The notes under the pieces are model-generated. The model did no database searches. It saw only the letters and a list, made by a program, of their open reading frames with translations, and had not been told where the DNA came from. Positions 22,691 through 35,102 of a stretch of 64,000 bases of DNA are shown here, in pieces (position 1 is the stretch's first letter; each line of letters opens with the position of its first letter). The translations under genes and the position numbers were made by a program. The DNA is from Crotophaga sulcirostris (Eukaryota > Chordata > Aves > Cuculiformes > Crotophagidae), in NCBI GenBank assembly GCA_013397455.1, contig VYZB01000174.1, positions 208,100 through 272,099 of the forward strand, given 5' to 3'.

Positions 22691-25040
22691 GTCTTGCCTG
22701 GTTAGGGTTGTGCAATGCTGGTGTAAGCACATTTCTTCCTGGGCAGTGACATCTTCACGAGGAGAACCATAGTGCTAAATTGATACATCTCTTGGCCTGC
22801 CTGTGTAGTGAAGAGAGTCGTGCTCAAGCCCATGATGCACCATCCCCCCTTGCTGACATGTAAATGTGCCATTGGGCCAAACTTCAGCCAGGCTCTGGGT
22901 CCTCCAGACCTTGGGGCATTAATGGTGTCCTAGGTCTTGCTCACCCAGGCTGTAGGGCAGAGGTTGAAGCAGGGGTGACTGACCAACACAGTCTGTCCAT
23001 CGCGCTGTTCTGCCCTCGTTTCACCCACAGCACAATGGAAATAGTGTGGGTTGTGCTTTGGTTCTGCAGGAGCCTGCATTGTGCTTGCTTTTGCCTGGCA
23101 GCTCAGGCAGAACTTTGTCTGTGGTTCAACCCTGCCTTGAGTCCTTTCTCAAAACACGAGGAGCCAGTTGACCTTGACAATTCAGTTCTCTCTCTCCTTA
23201 TTTTCTTTGCAGAGACATCCCTCAGGGTTTTCCCAAGCTAGATTAAAACCAGAACCCCCTTGGATTACAAAATACAGCTGCAGTCACATCTTTTTCCTAT
23301 GCTATTTTCCTCATCCGTCCCCTACCAACTCTCCTCAGTGCAGGCAGACCAGCTGGAGCCACTGGCACTAAAAAGGCACCCAGGACACTGCAGCCACCCA
23401 CTGGCTTCCAGCCAGCCAGCCAAGAAACCTGAGCTGGGCTCAGGAGCTGTGGGAGAGAAGCAACAGCCAAATATTTGGAGGTTCAGGCTGGGTTGACCAG
23501 GACATCCCTGAAGGAGGGTTTGAAGCACTGCAGAGGGTGACCCAGATGCACGTAGCTCTTGGCAAACCTGATTTTCCAACTCCTGCATTGCCAACAGAAG
23601 TTTGTGTCCCAGTGGCTCTTCCATCTCTCTCAGAGGTGAAAATCTCCTGGGAAACCCCAGCTACAACCACATCCTGAGCTGCTTCAGGTAAAATCTGGTG
23701 TCTCACCATCATCAACATGTCCTTCTGAAAATGAGAGGTGTTAGTGTGTGCAGTCTAGTAGTGGGTAGTTTTCTCCTGATGACCAAATTCCTTATGTATT
23801 TGGTGGCCAAGCATCTTGCGGCTTTCCCATATGGAGTCAAGATGTTCTAAGGCCCCCACTACTGGTGGCTGCAAGCAGGGAGGAGGGCGAACCATCTCAA
23901 CTCACAATGATACCTGTGAAAGAAGGGGAGGGAGGTGGAAGGAAGCTTGTAGCCAAATAAGTAGGTCTCAGTGGGATGGTGACCATTGTCTCAGATGGTG
24001 GCTTTACCCCTTCCCAGTGCTTTTGTCCTTGGAGTATGAAGTCACAACTCATCTTGATGCCATGAAGACTTCTGGGACAGCTTGCAGTGCCACAGCATTT
24101 GCTTTGTGAATCAGTAAGAGAGTTTTGCTCACTGTAAGGTCTCCACTGCTGTCCCGTATAGCCAAGGTCTTGTGAAGGACTGACCAGCCCCTTGGCAGTA
24201 ATGTCACAACCCACGGACCTTCCTGCCGACACGGATGCTTCACGTTGTTGCTTGCATGGAAACTGACCTTTCCTAAAGCTGAATATAGAAACAGTTTTCA
24301 GTGTAAATGCATAAAAAGAAGACTGCCTTCCTTCCTTGGGTGGGGCTCTTTCCCCTTGAGCCACATGCCTTTGTTTGCTCATGGGTAGTAATGTTCAGAA
24401 GAGATAATGTCCCCAAAGCCATCGGTTGGCGTCAGAGCAGAATAGTTTCCCGGCTGGAGTGCAGTAAAAACAGGCATAAAATGTCAGGATTTCTAAGCTC
24501 CTTAACTTCCAGTTGCATTACCCACTAATTAGATGATTTCCACACTTCAAAGGGTGTTAGAAAATGACGCAGACTTGAGGTCTGCAGAGGTCTTGTGGAC
24601 TAAGGTAGCACTGCTTGCTTGAGGGTCTTGAATAATTCATTGAGCAGACACTATGCAAGCCATCCTGCACCAAGGAGCACCGTGGGCAGTTATCCTCCAG
24701 CTTTTGAGATCCAGGCTGAGCAACTCTCGTTGTCTCAGAGTACCTTAAATATGTGTAAAGGACAACATCTGCAGTGATGCCAGGCAGGAGAGAGGGGGGA
24801 TCTGGGAAGACTTACACAGGACACGAGCTGACACTTGCTAGTGGCAGAGGTGGAAAGAGCTCCTGTGGATGAGGCCTCTTATGGCTTCCAGCAGTGGCAG
24901 AGCCTCCTCAGGCGGAACCGTCCTTGCCCATAGCTCTGAGCTACGTTTTGTGATGTGGTCAGAAGTATGGATGCACCTGCACATCCGTCCTAAAAGACAA
25001 TTATCCTATTCCCCTCAAGCCTCAGGGTTTGCTAACTTAG
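22691..25040. other. Unique stretch, nothing recognised
   Basis: Over 2.3 kb with no transposable element. Open frames are up to 161 codons (minus, about 23897-24382) without recognisable features. Likely intergenic or intronic. Confidence 0.6.
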
Positions 25041-25137
25041 ATTCATAGGATTATTAAGGTTGGAAAAGACCTGTAAGATCATCCAGTCCAACTGTCAGTG
25101 TGACACCACCGTGCCTACTCAAACTAAACCTGCCCCA
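25041..25137 (-). mobile_element. CR1 LINE 3' tail (group C)
   Basis: ATTCATAGGATTATTAAGGT, GGAAAAGACCTGTAAGATCA, CCAGTCCAACTGTCAGTGTG, CACCACCGTGCCTACTCAAA. This is the CR1-Y-like 3' end. It is strongly 5'-truncated after about 97 bases. Confidence 0.85.
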
Positions 25138-26832
25138 CTGCCAACATGTGGCTGCTTGGTGCTCATAACCCAACAATTATGGTTTGAGCCATCTGCCACT
25201 TTTGGGAACTTAATCCCAAAGCCAGGCAGGCTTACATTGCAAACCCTGAACTAACATCAGCGTCCTGTGAAACCCCAGGGGCACCTGCAAGCTATACCAA
25301 GGCTGACTGGTGACAGGAGCATGACCCTGGTTCAGCTTTGGGTGGAAACCAGCCAAGTCACAGTGCTTGTGATTGCACCCGCAGGGCAAGACACCTTTCT
25401 TCTGGCTGGTGTCCCTTGGCTTCTCCTCGTGTTTCCAGACCCCTTGGGCCACACATCTGTTGGTCATAGAGCAGACCAAGCAGCTGGATTTTACAACACT
25501 TCGGATGCCAGAGCAGAAAAAAAAAAACCTTAATGGGTTCTTGAGAAGATTCATGACCAGAGGGGCTGGTAGACTGAGTCAGAGTGTGACTTGATGGATG
25601 CATCTCTCCCACTGTGTCCTCACCTTGCAACGTAGCCAGCCCAAGCCACTATCTACCAACCTTCTGCAGTCATAGAGTGGGGTCCTCAAGAAAGGGGAGA
25701 AAAGGAGAATGTGCCACCAAGCAAAGCCCCAGAGGGATGCTGGCAGTGGACAGGATGCAAACTCTCCTTGCGGAGTTGCATTTGCTACCGGAGGAAAAAG
25801 TCTTCCTGAGCTCAGCCGGTGATTGGCTTTCTCTGCCCTGAAACATAAGGGCTGTGAGGCACTGCAGCTGCCTCTGAGCTGGAGTGACAGCAGATGTTGC
25901 TTGTGGAGATGTCAAAATATTTAATCCTTTTTGGAAATTATTATGCCTGGTGTCATTGCAAAGGTGGAGATCAAAAGAGCACAATAAATGCATCAAAATA
26001 AAACCGGAGATGAAGGGAAGCTGCTAGCAGAGGATAATTATCAAACAAAGCATAGAGATCTTTTCATCTTTGGAAATTCCCTGTATTGTAAAAAGAAAGT
26101 CACCAGGTGGAAGTCAGGGGCCACTGTATTTCTCACAGCAGCTCTGGTGCCTCCAGCAGAGCCTCGCTCTTTCCCCTTGGGAAAGAAAGTAACTCCCTCG
26201 TCCTGCAGGCCGTGAAAAGCAGTGATGGGATTTGGAATATGACTTAAAAATCCCAGCAGGAGAATTTATACTTTAGGGTTCCTGAAATACAACTGATCTT
26301 TTTCCTTATTGATTCCCTTTGTGTGAAGTTTGTATTTCCTTGCTAGGCTGGAGGAGTCTGCAGGGCTCTCCTTGCTGATGGTGGCTTTTCCCATGCTTGC
26401 TTGATCATGTCTCTCTGCTGCCAACATGCCCATTTAATCCCCAAATTATTTCCCCTGGATGAGGTGTGCTGGCACCACTTGCACAGATGTTTTGTATTGG
26501 GTATGGAGCAAGACTATGCCAAACAGTGCCCACGCCTGCTTTAATTCCAGAACATCCTTCTGGCCTGAGCAGACACTGCAAAACCCACTTTTCTCAAGGA
26601 TACAGACTTGGATTCAACTGCTTCCCTACTGGACAGGTTCTCACCTGCACTGGAAGTGGGGTAGAAAGCCAGTGGATTCTACACTAGCATCTTTCCTCTT
26701 CAATGTTGACCTGAGTCCTCTGGTTTTAGGTAAGTGAAAGATTTTACTAACTTTAATTTTTCTCTGCTGGTTGCGGGTTTCTTCTTAGCCATCATGGAGA
26801 GGAACAATAAAATCACAGAGAACAATAAAATC
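25138..26832. other. Unique stretch, nothing recognised
   Basis: A donor-like AGGTAAGTG sits at 26729-26737 after a pyrimidine-rich acceptor-like CTTCCCTACTGGACAG ending at 26635. The implied exon is weak and I do not call it. AACAATAAAATCA is repeated just before the CR1 at 26833. Confidence 0.55.
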
Positions 26833-27222
26833 AGCTGAGAGAGTTGGGGTTGTTCAGCCTTGAAAAGAAAAGGATCTGGGAAGACCTTAGAGCAACCTTC
26901 CAGTACTGAAAGGGGCTCCAGGAAAGCTGGGGAGGAACTCTTGATCAGGGAGTGCAGGGATAGGATGAGGAGGAATGGTCTTAAGCAGAAAGAGTGGAGA
27001 TTCAGATGAGATTTTAGGAAGAAATGTTTTCCTGTGAGGTTGGTGAGGCCCTGGCACAGGTTGCCCAGAGAAGTGGTGGCTGCCCCATCCCTGGAGGTGT
27101 TGAAGGCCAGGTTGGATGGGGCTTTGAGCCCCCTGATCCAGTGGGAGGTGTCCCTGCCCATGGCAGGGGGTTGGAACTGGATGATCTTTAAGGTTCCTTC
27201 CAATCCAAATCATTCGTTATGA
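26833..27222 (+). mobile_element. CR1 LINE 3' fragment (group A)
   Basis: AGCTGAGAGAGTTGGGGTTG, CTCTTGATCAGGGAGTGCAG, GAAATGTTTTCCTGTGAGGT, GCCCCCTGATCCAGTGGGAG, tail AAATCATTCGTTATGA. A clear group A copy. Together with the opposite-strand copy at 27555 it makes an inverted pair 332 bases apart. Confidence 0.96.
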
Positions 27223-27554
27223 AGTCTAAAGTAGATTTTGATGCTGAGTGCTAAGTCTGGATCTGCCCCTGTGTGTCCTGAGTGAGGGATCCCAGGAAGA
27301 AAAACACATCCTCAATCTGTGCTATTCTGTGCATATTCCCTCTTTTTCGTATTAAAATAATTTGTCCCCTTTTCCAAGGGATGTGGCCATTTTCTCTGCT
27401 ACTCATGGCAGCATTGTAGCAGAGGACTGAGATGGGCTGTTTGTGTAAGGTGGTGCACATCAGTTCAGAAAAACATCTCATAGGATAAACAGCCTCTATC
27501 TGCCTCGACAGGCGTGTTTGGGATGGGAACTGTGCTTTGCAGAGGAAACGTACA
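27223..27554. other. Spacer of an inverted CR1 pair
   Basis: Unique sequence, no feature seen. It would be the loop if an RNA covering both CR1 copies folded. Confidence 0.6.
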
Positions 27555-28037
27555 TCACAGAGTCATAGAATGGTTTGGGTTGGAAGGGACCTCAAAGCCC
27601 ATCCTGCCCATCCCTGCCATGGGCAGGGACACCTCCCACCAGACCAGGCTGCTTAAGGTTTCATCCAGCCTGGCTTTGAATGCCTCCAGGGATGGGACAT
27701 CCAAAACTTCCCTGGGCAACCTGTTCCAGTTCCTCACCACCCTCATCATGAAGAATTTCTTCCCAATGTCTAAAGTAAATCTTCCCCCTTCCAATTTAAA
27801 GCCATTACCCATTGTGCTATCACTACAAGCCCTTGTAAAAAGTCCCTCCCCAACTTTCCTGGAGCCCTTTCAGTACTGGAAGGCTGCTCTGAGGTCTCCC
27901 CAGAGCCTTCTCTTCTCCAGGCTGAACAACTCCAGCTGTCTCAGCCTGTCCTCATAGCAGAGATGCTCCAGCCCTTGGATCATCTTTTTTGCCCTCTTCT
28001 GTACCTGTTCCAACAATGCCATATCCTTCCTATTATG
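27555..28037 (-). mobile_element. CR1 LINE 3' fragment (group B)
   Basis: TCACAGAGTCATAGAATGGT, TGCCATGGGCAGGGACACCT, GAATTTCTTCCCAATGTCTA, ACTACAAGCCCTTGTAAAAA, TTCTCTTCTCCAGGCTGAAC, up to GCCATATCCTTCCTATTATG. One of the better preserved group B copies. The minus strand encodes ORF2 C-terminal text [19 protein letters not shown]. Confidence 0.96.
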
Positions 28038-31000
28038 CCATAATAAAGTATTAAGGGAGTAGAAATGGGAATGGTTTCCACGTGGACATCTCTCCATAGA
28101 CAGTCTGAGCCCTGGCATGATCTGATATAAAATGATTTGTGTATGGCATCTGAGATCTGTCCTGTACTGGAGATGCATTTTCTACCCCCATCGGGTAGGA
28201 AACAAACTCCATTTTAAACATGAGGCGTTTGCTTCCTCTGCAAAGCCAACATAGGGAGGTCACCTGGATGTGATTTGAGGTGTTCCTACACCTGATGCAG
28301 GGGCTGTTTACAGGGACTGTTGGTCTTGGATAAGTGGTTATACAAGAGGTTTGGGTAAACAGAAAATGTGGCTTGAACCTAGCAGTGGTACAAGACCTGT
28401 GCTGGAGCAGCAGATCAGGTGGAGAACCTGCTGGGTGTGACTGGAGAGGCTCCTCTGAAAGTTGGTACCCAGGCTTGCTTTGGTGGCCTGAGAACAGGCA
28501 CCTGATGGCATTTGAGACACCTCTGTTGCCTCCCATCAATGTCCAACACCAAGAAAGCTCTAGCTGGCAAATGAAGCCACCTGTCATAAGGAGATTGCAG
28601 GGTGGCAAAAGATGAGGGAAAGGAGGGTCCTGGAGACCTTACAGGATGTTCTGCCTTAAAATCTGAAAACACTCGATGTGTGGTGAGCTGGAGAAATGCC
28701 CAAAGGTGTCTCATTTTTGTTTAGATTTGAGCACATGTTGGATAAAGAGTGATGATTTTTTAAACCTTTTTAGGGCTTTAATTCCCAGAGGTGCTTGGGT
28801 GATGGGTGATTGTTCCAGCAGCTGAAGGAGGAGCCCACCGGACCCAAGGTGGACCTTTCAGACAGGAGAGACCCTGGGGGTTTCAGACCATTTGAGACCA
28901 AGAGCAGGGAAGATGGCTGAGAAGCATCATAGGGGTGTAGTTAGAGGGGACTGTTGGGGAAGGTGGTCCTGGGGGCAAAACAGCTTTGATAGATCTGGGG
29001 TGTGGAGCAGGAAAGCAAAAAATTAGCAGAGTGGGAGCAAGGCTTCCACAGTAAGGAAGCAACTTGTTTGGAAACACCGTCTGGGAGAAAAGCCAGGTAC
29101 AACTGAGCTAAGGTTGGTCAAAAAACCACCAGGAACTTGAGATGTGCAAGCTGCTTTGAGGCTGGGGATTTTGTCCCTTCAGGGTTCTGTTTTTAGCAGG
29201 TTTTGCTTTGAAATTTAATCTTTTCTTTTCTTTCAAACTTTGTGCCTGTGTTTGAGGTTAGTTCCTATAAAACCCCAGCCGTCACCCCGAGCCACGTACA
29301 ACGCGTGCTCAGACAGGTCCTGTTGGAAGGGGTGCTGGAGTGCTTGGTCAGGAGCTCTGGTTTGGGGAAAAGATGGGATGCAGAGCTGGGAAGCAAGCAG
29401 CTCCAGACCTGGAGATCTACCTGGTGGCAAGGGCTCAGCTTTGGCTCCAGTAGGTGATGTTGGGGTGGATGGGGCATATCCAGCCTTTGCCAACAGGACC
29501 CAGATGAGGAGGTCTGCAAGGGAATGGCATATCACAAAACCATAAAGAGCTCCTCAGGAGAATGTAGCCCCTCAATTTGAAGGGAGGTGCTACCTGATGA
29601 TTCCAAAGCCAACTTCTCTTTCCTTTCTCCCTTTCTCAGTGCATACACCCACATCTATGGGTCAGAGTGGTGACGATTCACCAGAGCCTGGTAGACATCC
29701 AAAATATGACCCAATTGATGAGGTAAGCAGGTATGCAGTTACCTGGCTGCTTTCAGAGTGGATTGCACCACCCTGACCCTGCTCCGAGAACATGGTACAC
29801 CATGTGAGGATGGGCTCTGGAACCCATTGCTGCTGCCTGCTTGTGCACCTGGGTGCTTTCATCTCCCTGTTCTCCAGGGAAAGGGCTGCCAGGTGTTTTC
29901 CCATGGAGTTGGGGCTTCGTCGCTGCCTGTTCCAATGACGAGACCTTTGGGATGGGTTCTTCAGCAGATCTCTGGTGCAGTTTGCCCTGCATTGCCAGGA
30001 GTCCTGTGACATAAGGTAGCAACCAGTGCCTGCACCCAGGCTGTAGGTCCCATTCAAACCTTCTGAAGACCCCATGTACTCATGAGGGTCCAGCAATTGG
30101 CTTAAAAATTAGAAAATTGTTTTCTGGAGTTAGAAAAACAAGAAAAGCTATCCAAAAATGTGAAGCAGTCTGCTTGCACAAGAGGGATGTTCAATATGAT
30201 GAAACCTGGAGTTGTGTCCTCCTGGAAGAAGTGGTAATCCTGGTGTTCAACAGGCATCGTGTGAGCATGCGAGGGAGCCGTGCTGTAGTCTGTGGCAATG
30301 TGAGCAAATGCTTCAGCACATGAGCTCCCTGTGAAGGGAAAAACTTTCTGCAATAAGCAATAGTATCACATGCCTTTATACAACACCCTCCCATGTCCCT
30401 GAGAGGTGGAATCCATAATGACACAGATGACAACTGGCTTGTCTTCGTGCTCGGTGCTGTATTAGGACCTGAGCGGGTGCTGAGAAGGGATAGGACCACA
30501 CAGCTGGGAAGAAGAAGGGAGGTATGAATAGCTGAGGGTCTTCCCCTCTGCGGCTTCGTTGGCTCAGCTGCACATGGATCTCAGCCATGGAGTTCGTTTT
30601 ACTCTGCAGTTTCTTGCTTATACCTTGAAAGGAGGCATCAGGATCCAAGAAGGTGGACTTGGTGGCCCAAGTCTCTGTTAAAGCACATCTATCGGCCTAG
30701 TGATCTGTTAGGTAGTGACTTAGAACATCCTAAAAGCAATGCGTGGGTTAATACTCCAGGGAATGTGAGAGCTAGTTCATGCCAAGGTCCATTTCCCAGC
30801 AGTGAGTGGAAGTGACAGAACTCAGCACAACATCCTTTTCATGATGATAAAGGTCTGAGTTTGAGCGTTGAATCCAAGAACATTCATAGATGAAGGCTGT
30901 CCTTAAGTGACCTCTTGAGGGAGTTGATAGTTGCAGGTGTCAAGGAAATACAGGATGTTTTGGGTACACTCAGCACACTTGGTCTCATCCCAAGGAAAGG

Positions 31001-31247
31001 GTCATGCTTGGTCTGGAGCAAAGTCAAGAGCTGTTTGCTCTGTCCACCTGTAGCTATGAAGAGATGTGAAGGCCAAAGTGATGTGCAGGGGGTGACTGTG
31101 CCTAAGGAAGGAGAGCTTGAACACGTTCAACATGTAGGGATGGGTCTTAAGGGGGTTGTCCTTGGTCCTCACCCTTAACAGTTAAGGGAATCCTTGGGGA
31201 AGGAGATACTAGAGTGACAGGAGGACAAGCAGCAGGAGGCATGCAGG
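28038..31247. other. Unique stretch, no gene recognised
   Basis: 3.2 kb without transposable elements. Open frames are up to 185 codons (minus, about 28051-28608) with no domain. A TATA-like CCTATAAAACCCC at about 29266 has no associated gene signal that I can see. Confidence 0.6.
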
Positions 31248-31428
31248 ATCATAGAGTGGTTTGGGTTGGAAGGAATCTTAAAGCTCATCCAGTTTCAACT
31301 CCCCTGCCATGGGCAGGGACACCTTCCACTGGATCAGGTCGCTCAAAGCCCCATCCAACCTGGCCTTGAACACCTCCAGGGATGGGGTATCCGTGACATC
31401 TCTGGGCAACCTGTTCCAGTGCCTCACA
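31248..31428 (-). mobile_element. CR1 LINE 3' fragment
   Basis: ATCATAGAGTGGTTTGGGTT, CCCTGCCATGGGCAGGGACA, CACCTCCAGGGATGGGGTAT, CTGGGCAACCTGTTCCAGTG, ending sharply at GCCTCACA. Strong 5' truncation. Confidence 0.96.
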
Positions 31429-34400
31429 AGAAGTATATATTGGTTGGAGTTCGTTCGAGAGGAACCTGAGTATGATTCTGGGGATAGTTTGCACCAGAAA
31501 TCCCCTCTTTACATCCATTTCAGGCTGAAAAAAATTATAAAATTGGTCTAGACCTGGCCCTTTGCACCCTGTGCTGTCCTCTAGCCTTCCAAACCTGAGG
31601 TCACACACTTAGGGGCATGTGTACATGCAGAGAATCTTTGCAACACACTACTGTGCTGCACACACACCTTTCTGGGCAGTGACACCACAAAGATGTTACT
31701 CCAAGTACTGTGAATGGGACAGATACAGAAGAAATGACTGTGGTGTCTCCTGGTCCCAAGAAAGCCACAGGAATTGCAGAGGAGAACCATCCCGAGGAGA
31801 TGCAGCATGGTCTATCCATGAAGAAGTGAGCAGCTCTGCGCTGCTGGGACCTGGGGGTCAATTCTCAGTCTCTGGTGTGGTTGCCTTCATCAGAATAGGT
31901 ACGGGCAGTAGGGAGGTGAAAAAACTGGAGAAGTTAAATAGGTAAAATGAAAGAAATGGGATGCCAAGGAAATTAGAGGGGTTAAAGGAAAGCAGAGGAA
32001 CAGCCATCTCCACTCTTTCCTTTATCGAGCATTTGAGAAGACAAGGAGAGAAAGCAACACAAGTGGAGGGAGAGGTGATGCTAGTGGGTCACCCACCTCT
32101 GAGTGACCCATGAAGAAAGGTATGGGGACAGCAAAGGGAAGAGTTAAAAGAGCAAACATTGTGCCTTCACACCCTGGGAGGGGAAGGAAACCCCTTGCAT
32201 TCAGGGAAGCACAAGTATTGAGCCAGATGGAGGCCAGAACATAATCTGCTTGATTTCCCATCTCCTACAGTGGATCTTACTTGGCTGGATTTGTTGGCAG
32301 TGGGTTGCACCGTCTCTGTGAGTGGTGTGAAATAATGCTTCCTTTTGTTTGCTTTAAGCCTGTGCCAGGCTATCTCAGGCCCTTCCAGTTCCTGCAGAGT
32401 GGGAAAGCTGTCAGCTGCCCTCTGGTCCAATTTTGTGCCGTCCAGAAACACAAATGCTTAATCTGAATTGTCCTCATCTGCAGGAAGTTGTTGCATTGTG
32501 GCTGACCAAAGGCCGGCCACCCTGATGCCCCGAGCTCCCACGGGTCTGGCTTCTCACACCCTGGCCTGTAGGCCTTTGCTTTGATCTGCCTTGATGGGAA
32601 AATTCATTGCACCAAAGCACTTACGATAAGCTGGGTTCAGCTTTTCTCTGCAGCACTGAGGAGGTGGAAGGGGTGGAGATGGCAGTGAAGTTGACCATGG
32701 GGGAAGCTCACATGCATCTGAGATCCCTGACGGATGCTGATGGAGGCTGAGTTCAGTCTAACCTAAACCCTTCTGGTGACGTAAAACTTTTAATTTGGAA
32801 TTACCTTAAAAGCTGCTTTAGTCATCCCCCTGCCTGTTCTGGAGGGAAACCACAATTTCATAGCCAATCTCTTTTCAAATTGCTGACCTGTCAACAGCAA
32901 CATCTGAAAGCAATGAGGAGGGATAAATTTTCTTTTCCACTGGCAAATTTTGCTTCATTTTAGAACAATGTATTCTTTGTCTTAGCTATTGGCTCAAGCA
33001 ATTAACTTATTGTTGGTGATTTATGACTCCTCTTAAGCTACTGCCAGGGTTAGTGGATTGACATCATCAAATTGCTCCACTTAAGAGCAGGCAGAGCCAG
33101 CAGATAAGCAATCCTGACTAGCTGCTACTGTTCCAGGCAGGATTTGCTGAAATGTCAATGGTGTGAATGTAGAAGTTGAGTTTCCTCACCCACCCCTTTC
33201 TCTCTTCCTGGGTGACGGTCCAAGCTCAGGTGTTGGAGTATGAACTTCACAATCAAGAAGCACCATCAGTGGTTTCCAGTGGAAGCAATGCTAAAGACAA
33301 GAAGCCAGTAGCTACATGCTGCTAATTAAGATTAGATGCATCCAGCAGCCGACAGCCCTCAGGCTATGAGCGAAAAGTGGAGCATCATAATGTTGGCTCC
33401 TCCTTGCACCCCTGAAAAGGGGCCTCGGTGGTTGCTGTGCAGAGCACATCTCATCACCCCAGACAGAGATGGGCTCTTGTCAGCAGCTCTCATTGTGCCC
33501 TGGGAGGGTTTGAGCTCACAGCTTGTGGTGATGCTATTTCAACGTCCCCTCAAACACACCTTGATGGGGTGGCTGATAGACCTGTGCTAGGCTGAATATT
33601 TGTATGACGCACTGCACTCCTTACAAGGAAATGCTCTGATGAGTCCTGGCATGAATTTTCCACCTGCAGCTGGGGATGAGTGAGGAACTGGCATTGCTTT
33701 TCCTTCATCATCCTGAATCTTTCTGCTTCTCTGGGTCTTCTGCCCTATTCGGGATTGTGGAACTGTCTTGTAGGCAGGTTTCTGGTGTTTTCACCCTTGC
33801 TTCAAGCATTCTTCCTTTCCCGTTTGGTGTCTCCTGCAAAAATGCTTCCTCCTGGAGCTTGAATACCCTCTGAAGCAAGTCTCTGTGTCACTGTGTTGTT
33901 CTCCAGTCAAGGGCAAAGAGAAGGAGATGGGGGCTGTAGAAGGTCCCTGGAAGGATCAAGGCTGGACAAGCTCTTGGAAATATCCATCTGTTCATTGCAT
34001 CTCATTCTCCACTCTTCTGGCTCTCCTTCTTCTCTCCCTTCTGCATTTTCCCTCCCCTCTGATGTCCTGGTGGGAACAGGTCATGGTTGAGCTGGAAGCT
34101 CATCCATACAAGCCAAAATATCTGTGGTGCCTGCAGCATGCAGCCGGTGGAGTCACCTGCTTTTGCCATATGGATCCTCCTTCTGGTCCTTTAATGGATG
34201 GGGGCCAAGTCTGGTAGATCTGGACAGACAGGGTCTGAGGCTCTCATTGCTCTGTGAGTTGCAGATCAAATGTTCATCCATCTGGGGTGCCAGCAGAGGA
34301 ATATGGCCCCATAGCAATGGGGGCAGCCTGTTTACTGGGCTTGCCAAGAGGAAGAGCAGGCAGAAGGACATTGCTCTACAAAGGGTATGCAACCTCCTTC

Positions 34401-34922
34401 CTTCCCCAGGCTGCTCTCCTGCAGGGCTTCACTCCTTGTTCGGGGTGGTTGCACAGCTTCTGCTGCTTTGTCCCTTTACCCATCTCCTCTCACCCTTTTC
34501 TCACCTGAACAGAAGTGTCTTAAAATACAGCCCCAAATGTAACCTGTGCCCCCAGGCTGGGGATACTCGGTCTAGAGGAGACAGACTGAACTGGTCCTGG
34601 AGATGGCCATGAGTGGTCCCACCTCCTGAGGTGCTCCATTGGAGTAATGCAGTGATGGGACACTTCATGGACCAAAGCCATCTCTGAAGCTGAGGGCACA
34701 CATCCCTCTCCCACCTCTGCAGCCCAACCTAAGGAGCATTTATGTTCCTCTGCCACTGCATCCTCATCCCCACAGCCCAGCCTCCTGGCTTCATCCTGCT
34801 CCCTCTGCTCCAGGCTTTGTGCTGGATCCTGATCATCCCCCAGCTGTGGCCTTGCTCCGAGCTGGCATCTCCAATCAGAGCCTCTCCTGTGCTTCCAGGT
34901 GAAGAATTCCTTCTTTTCTGGG
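31429..34922. other. Unique stretch with AT-rich block
   Basis: No transposable element and no gene recognised. The part 32770-33120 is AT-rich, repeat-free and dense in homeodomain-like (TAATT) and bZIP-like (TGACATCATC) words. It is a candidate conserved noncoding element but cannot be tested here. Confidence 0.55.
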
Positions 34923-35102
34923 NNNNNNNNNNNNNNNNNNNNNNNNNNNNNNNNNNNNNNNNNNNNNNNNNNNNNNNNNNNNNNNNNNNNNNNNNNNNNN
35001 NNNNNNNNNNNNNNNNNNNNNNNNNNNNNNNNNNNNNNNNNNNNNNNNNNNNNNNNNNNNNNNNNNNNNNNNNNNNNNNNNNNNNNNNNNNNNNNNNNNN
35101 NN
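34923..35102. other. Assembly gap, 180 N
   Basis: A run of 180 N. Open frames that appear to cross it are meaningless. The gap edges (TTCTTTTCTGGG and AACTGGTCGCGTTTAGC) show no tandem repeat that would explain it. Confidence 1.

Noticed and set aside
26636..26729. Possible exon between CTGGACAG and AGGTAAGTG
   Set aside because: The acceptor is weak and there is no supporting context. Such pairs are expected by chance in 64 kb.
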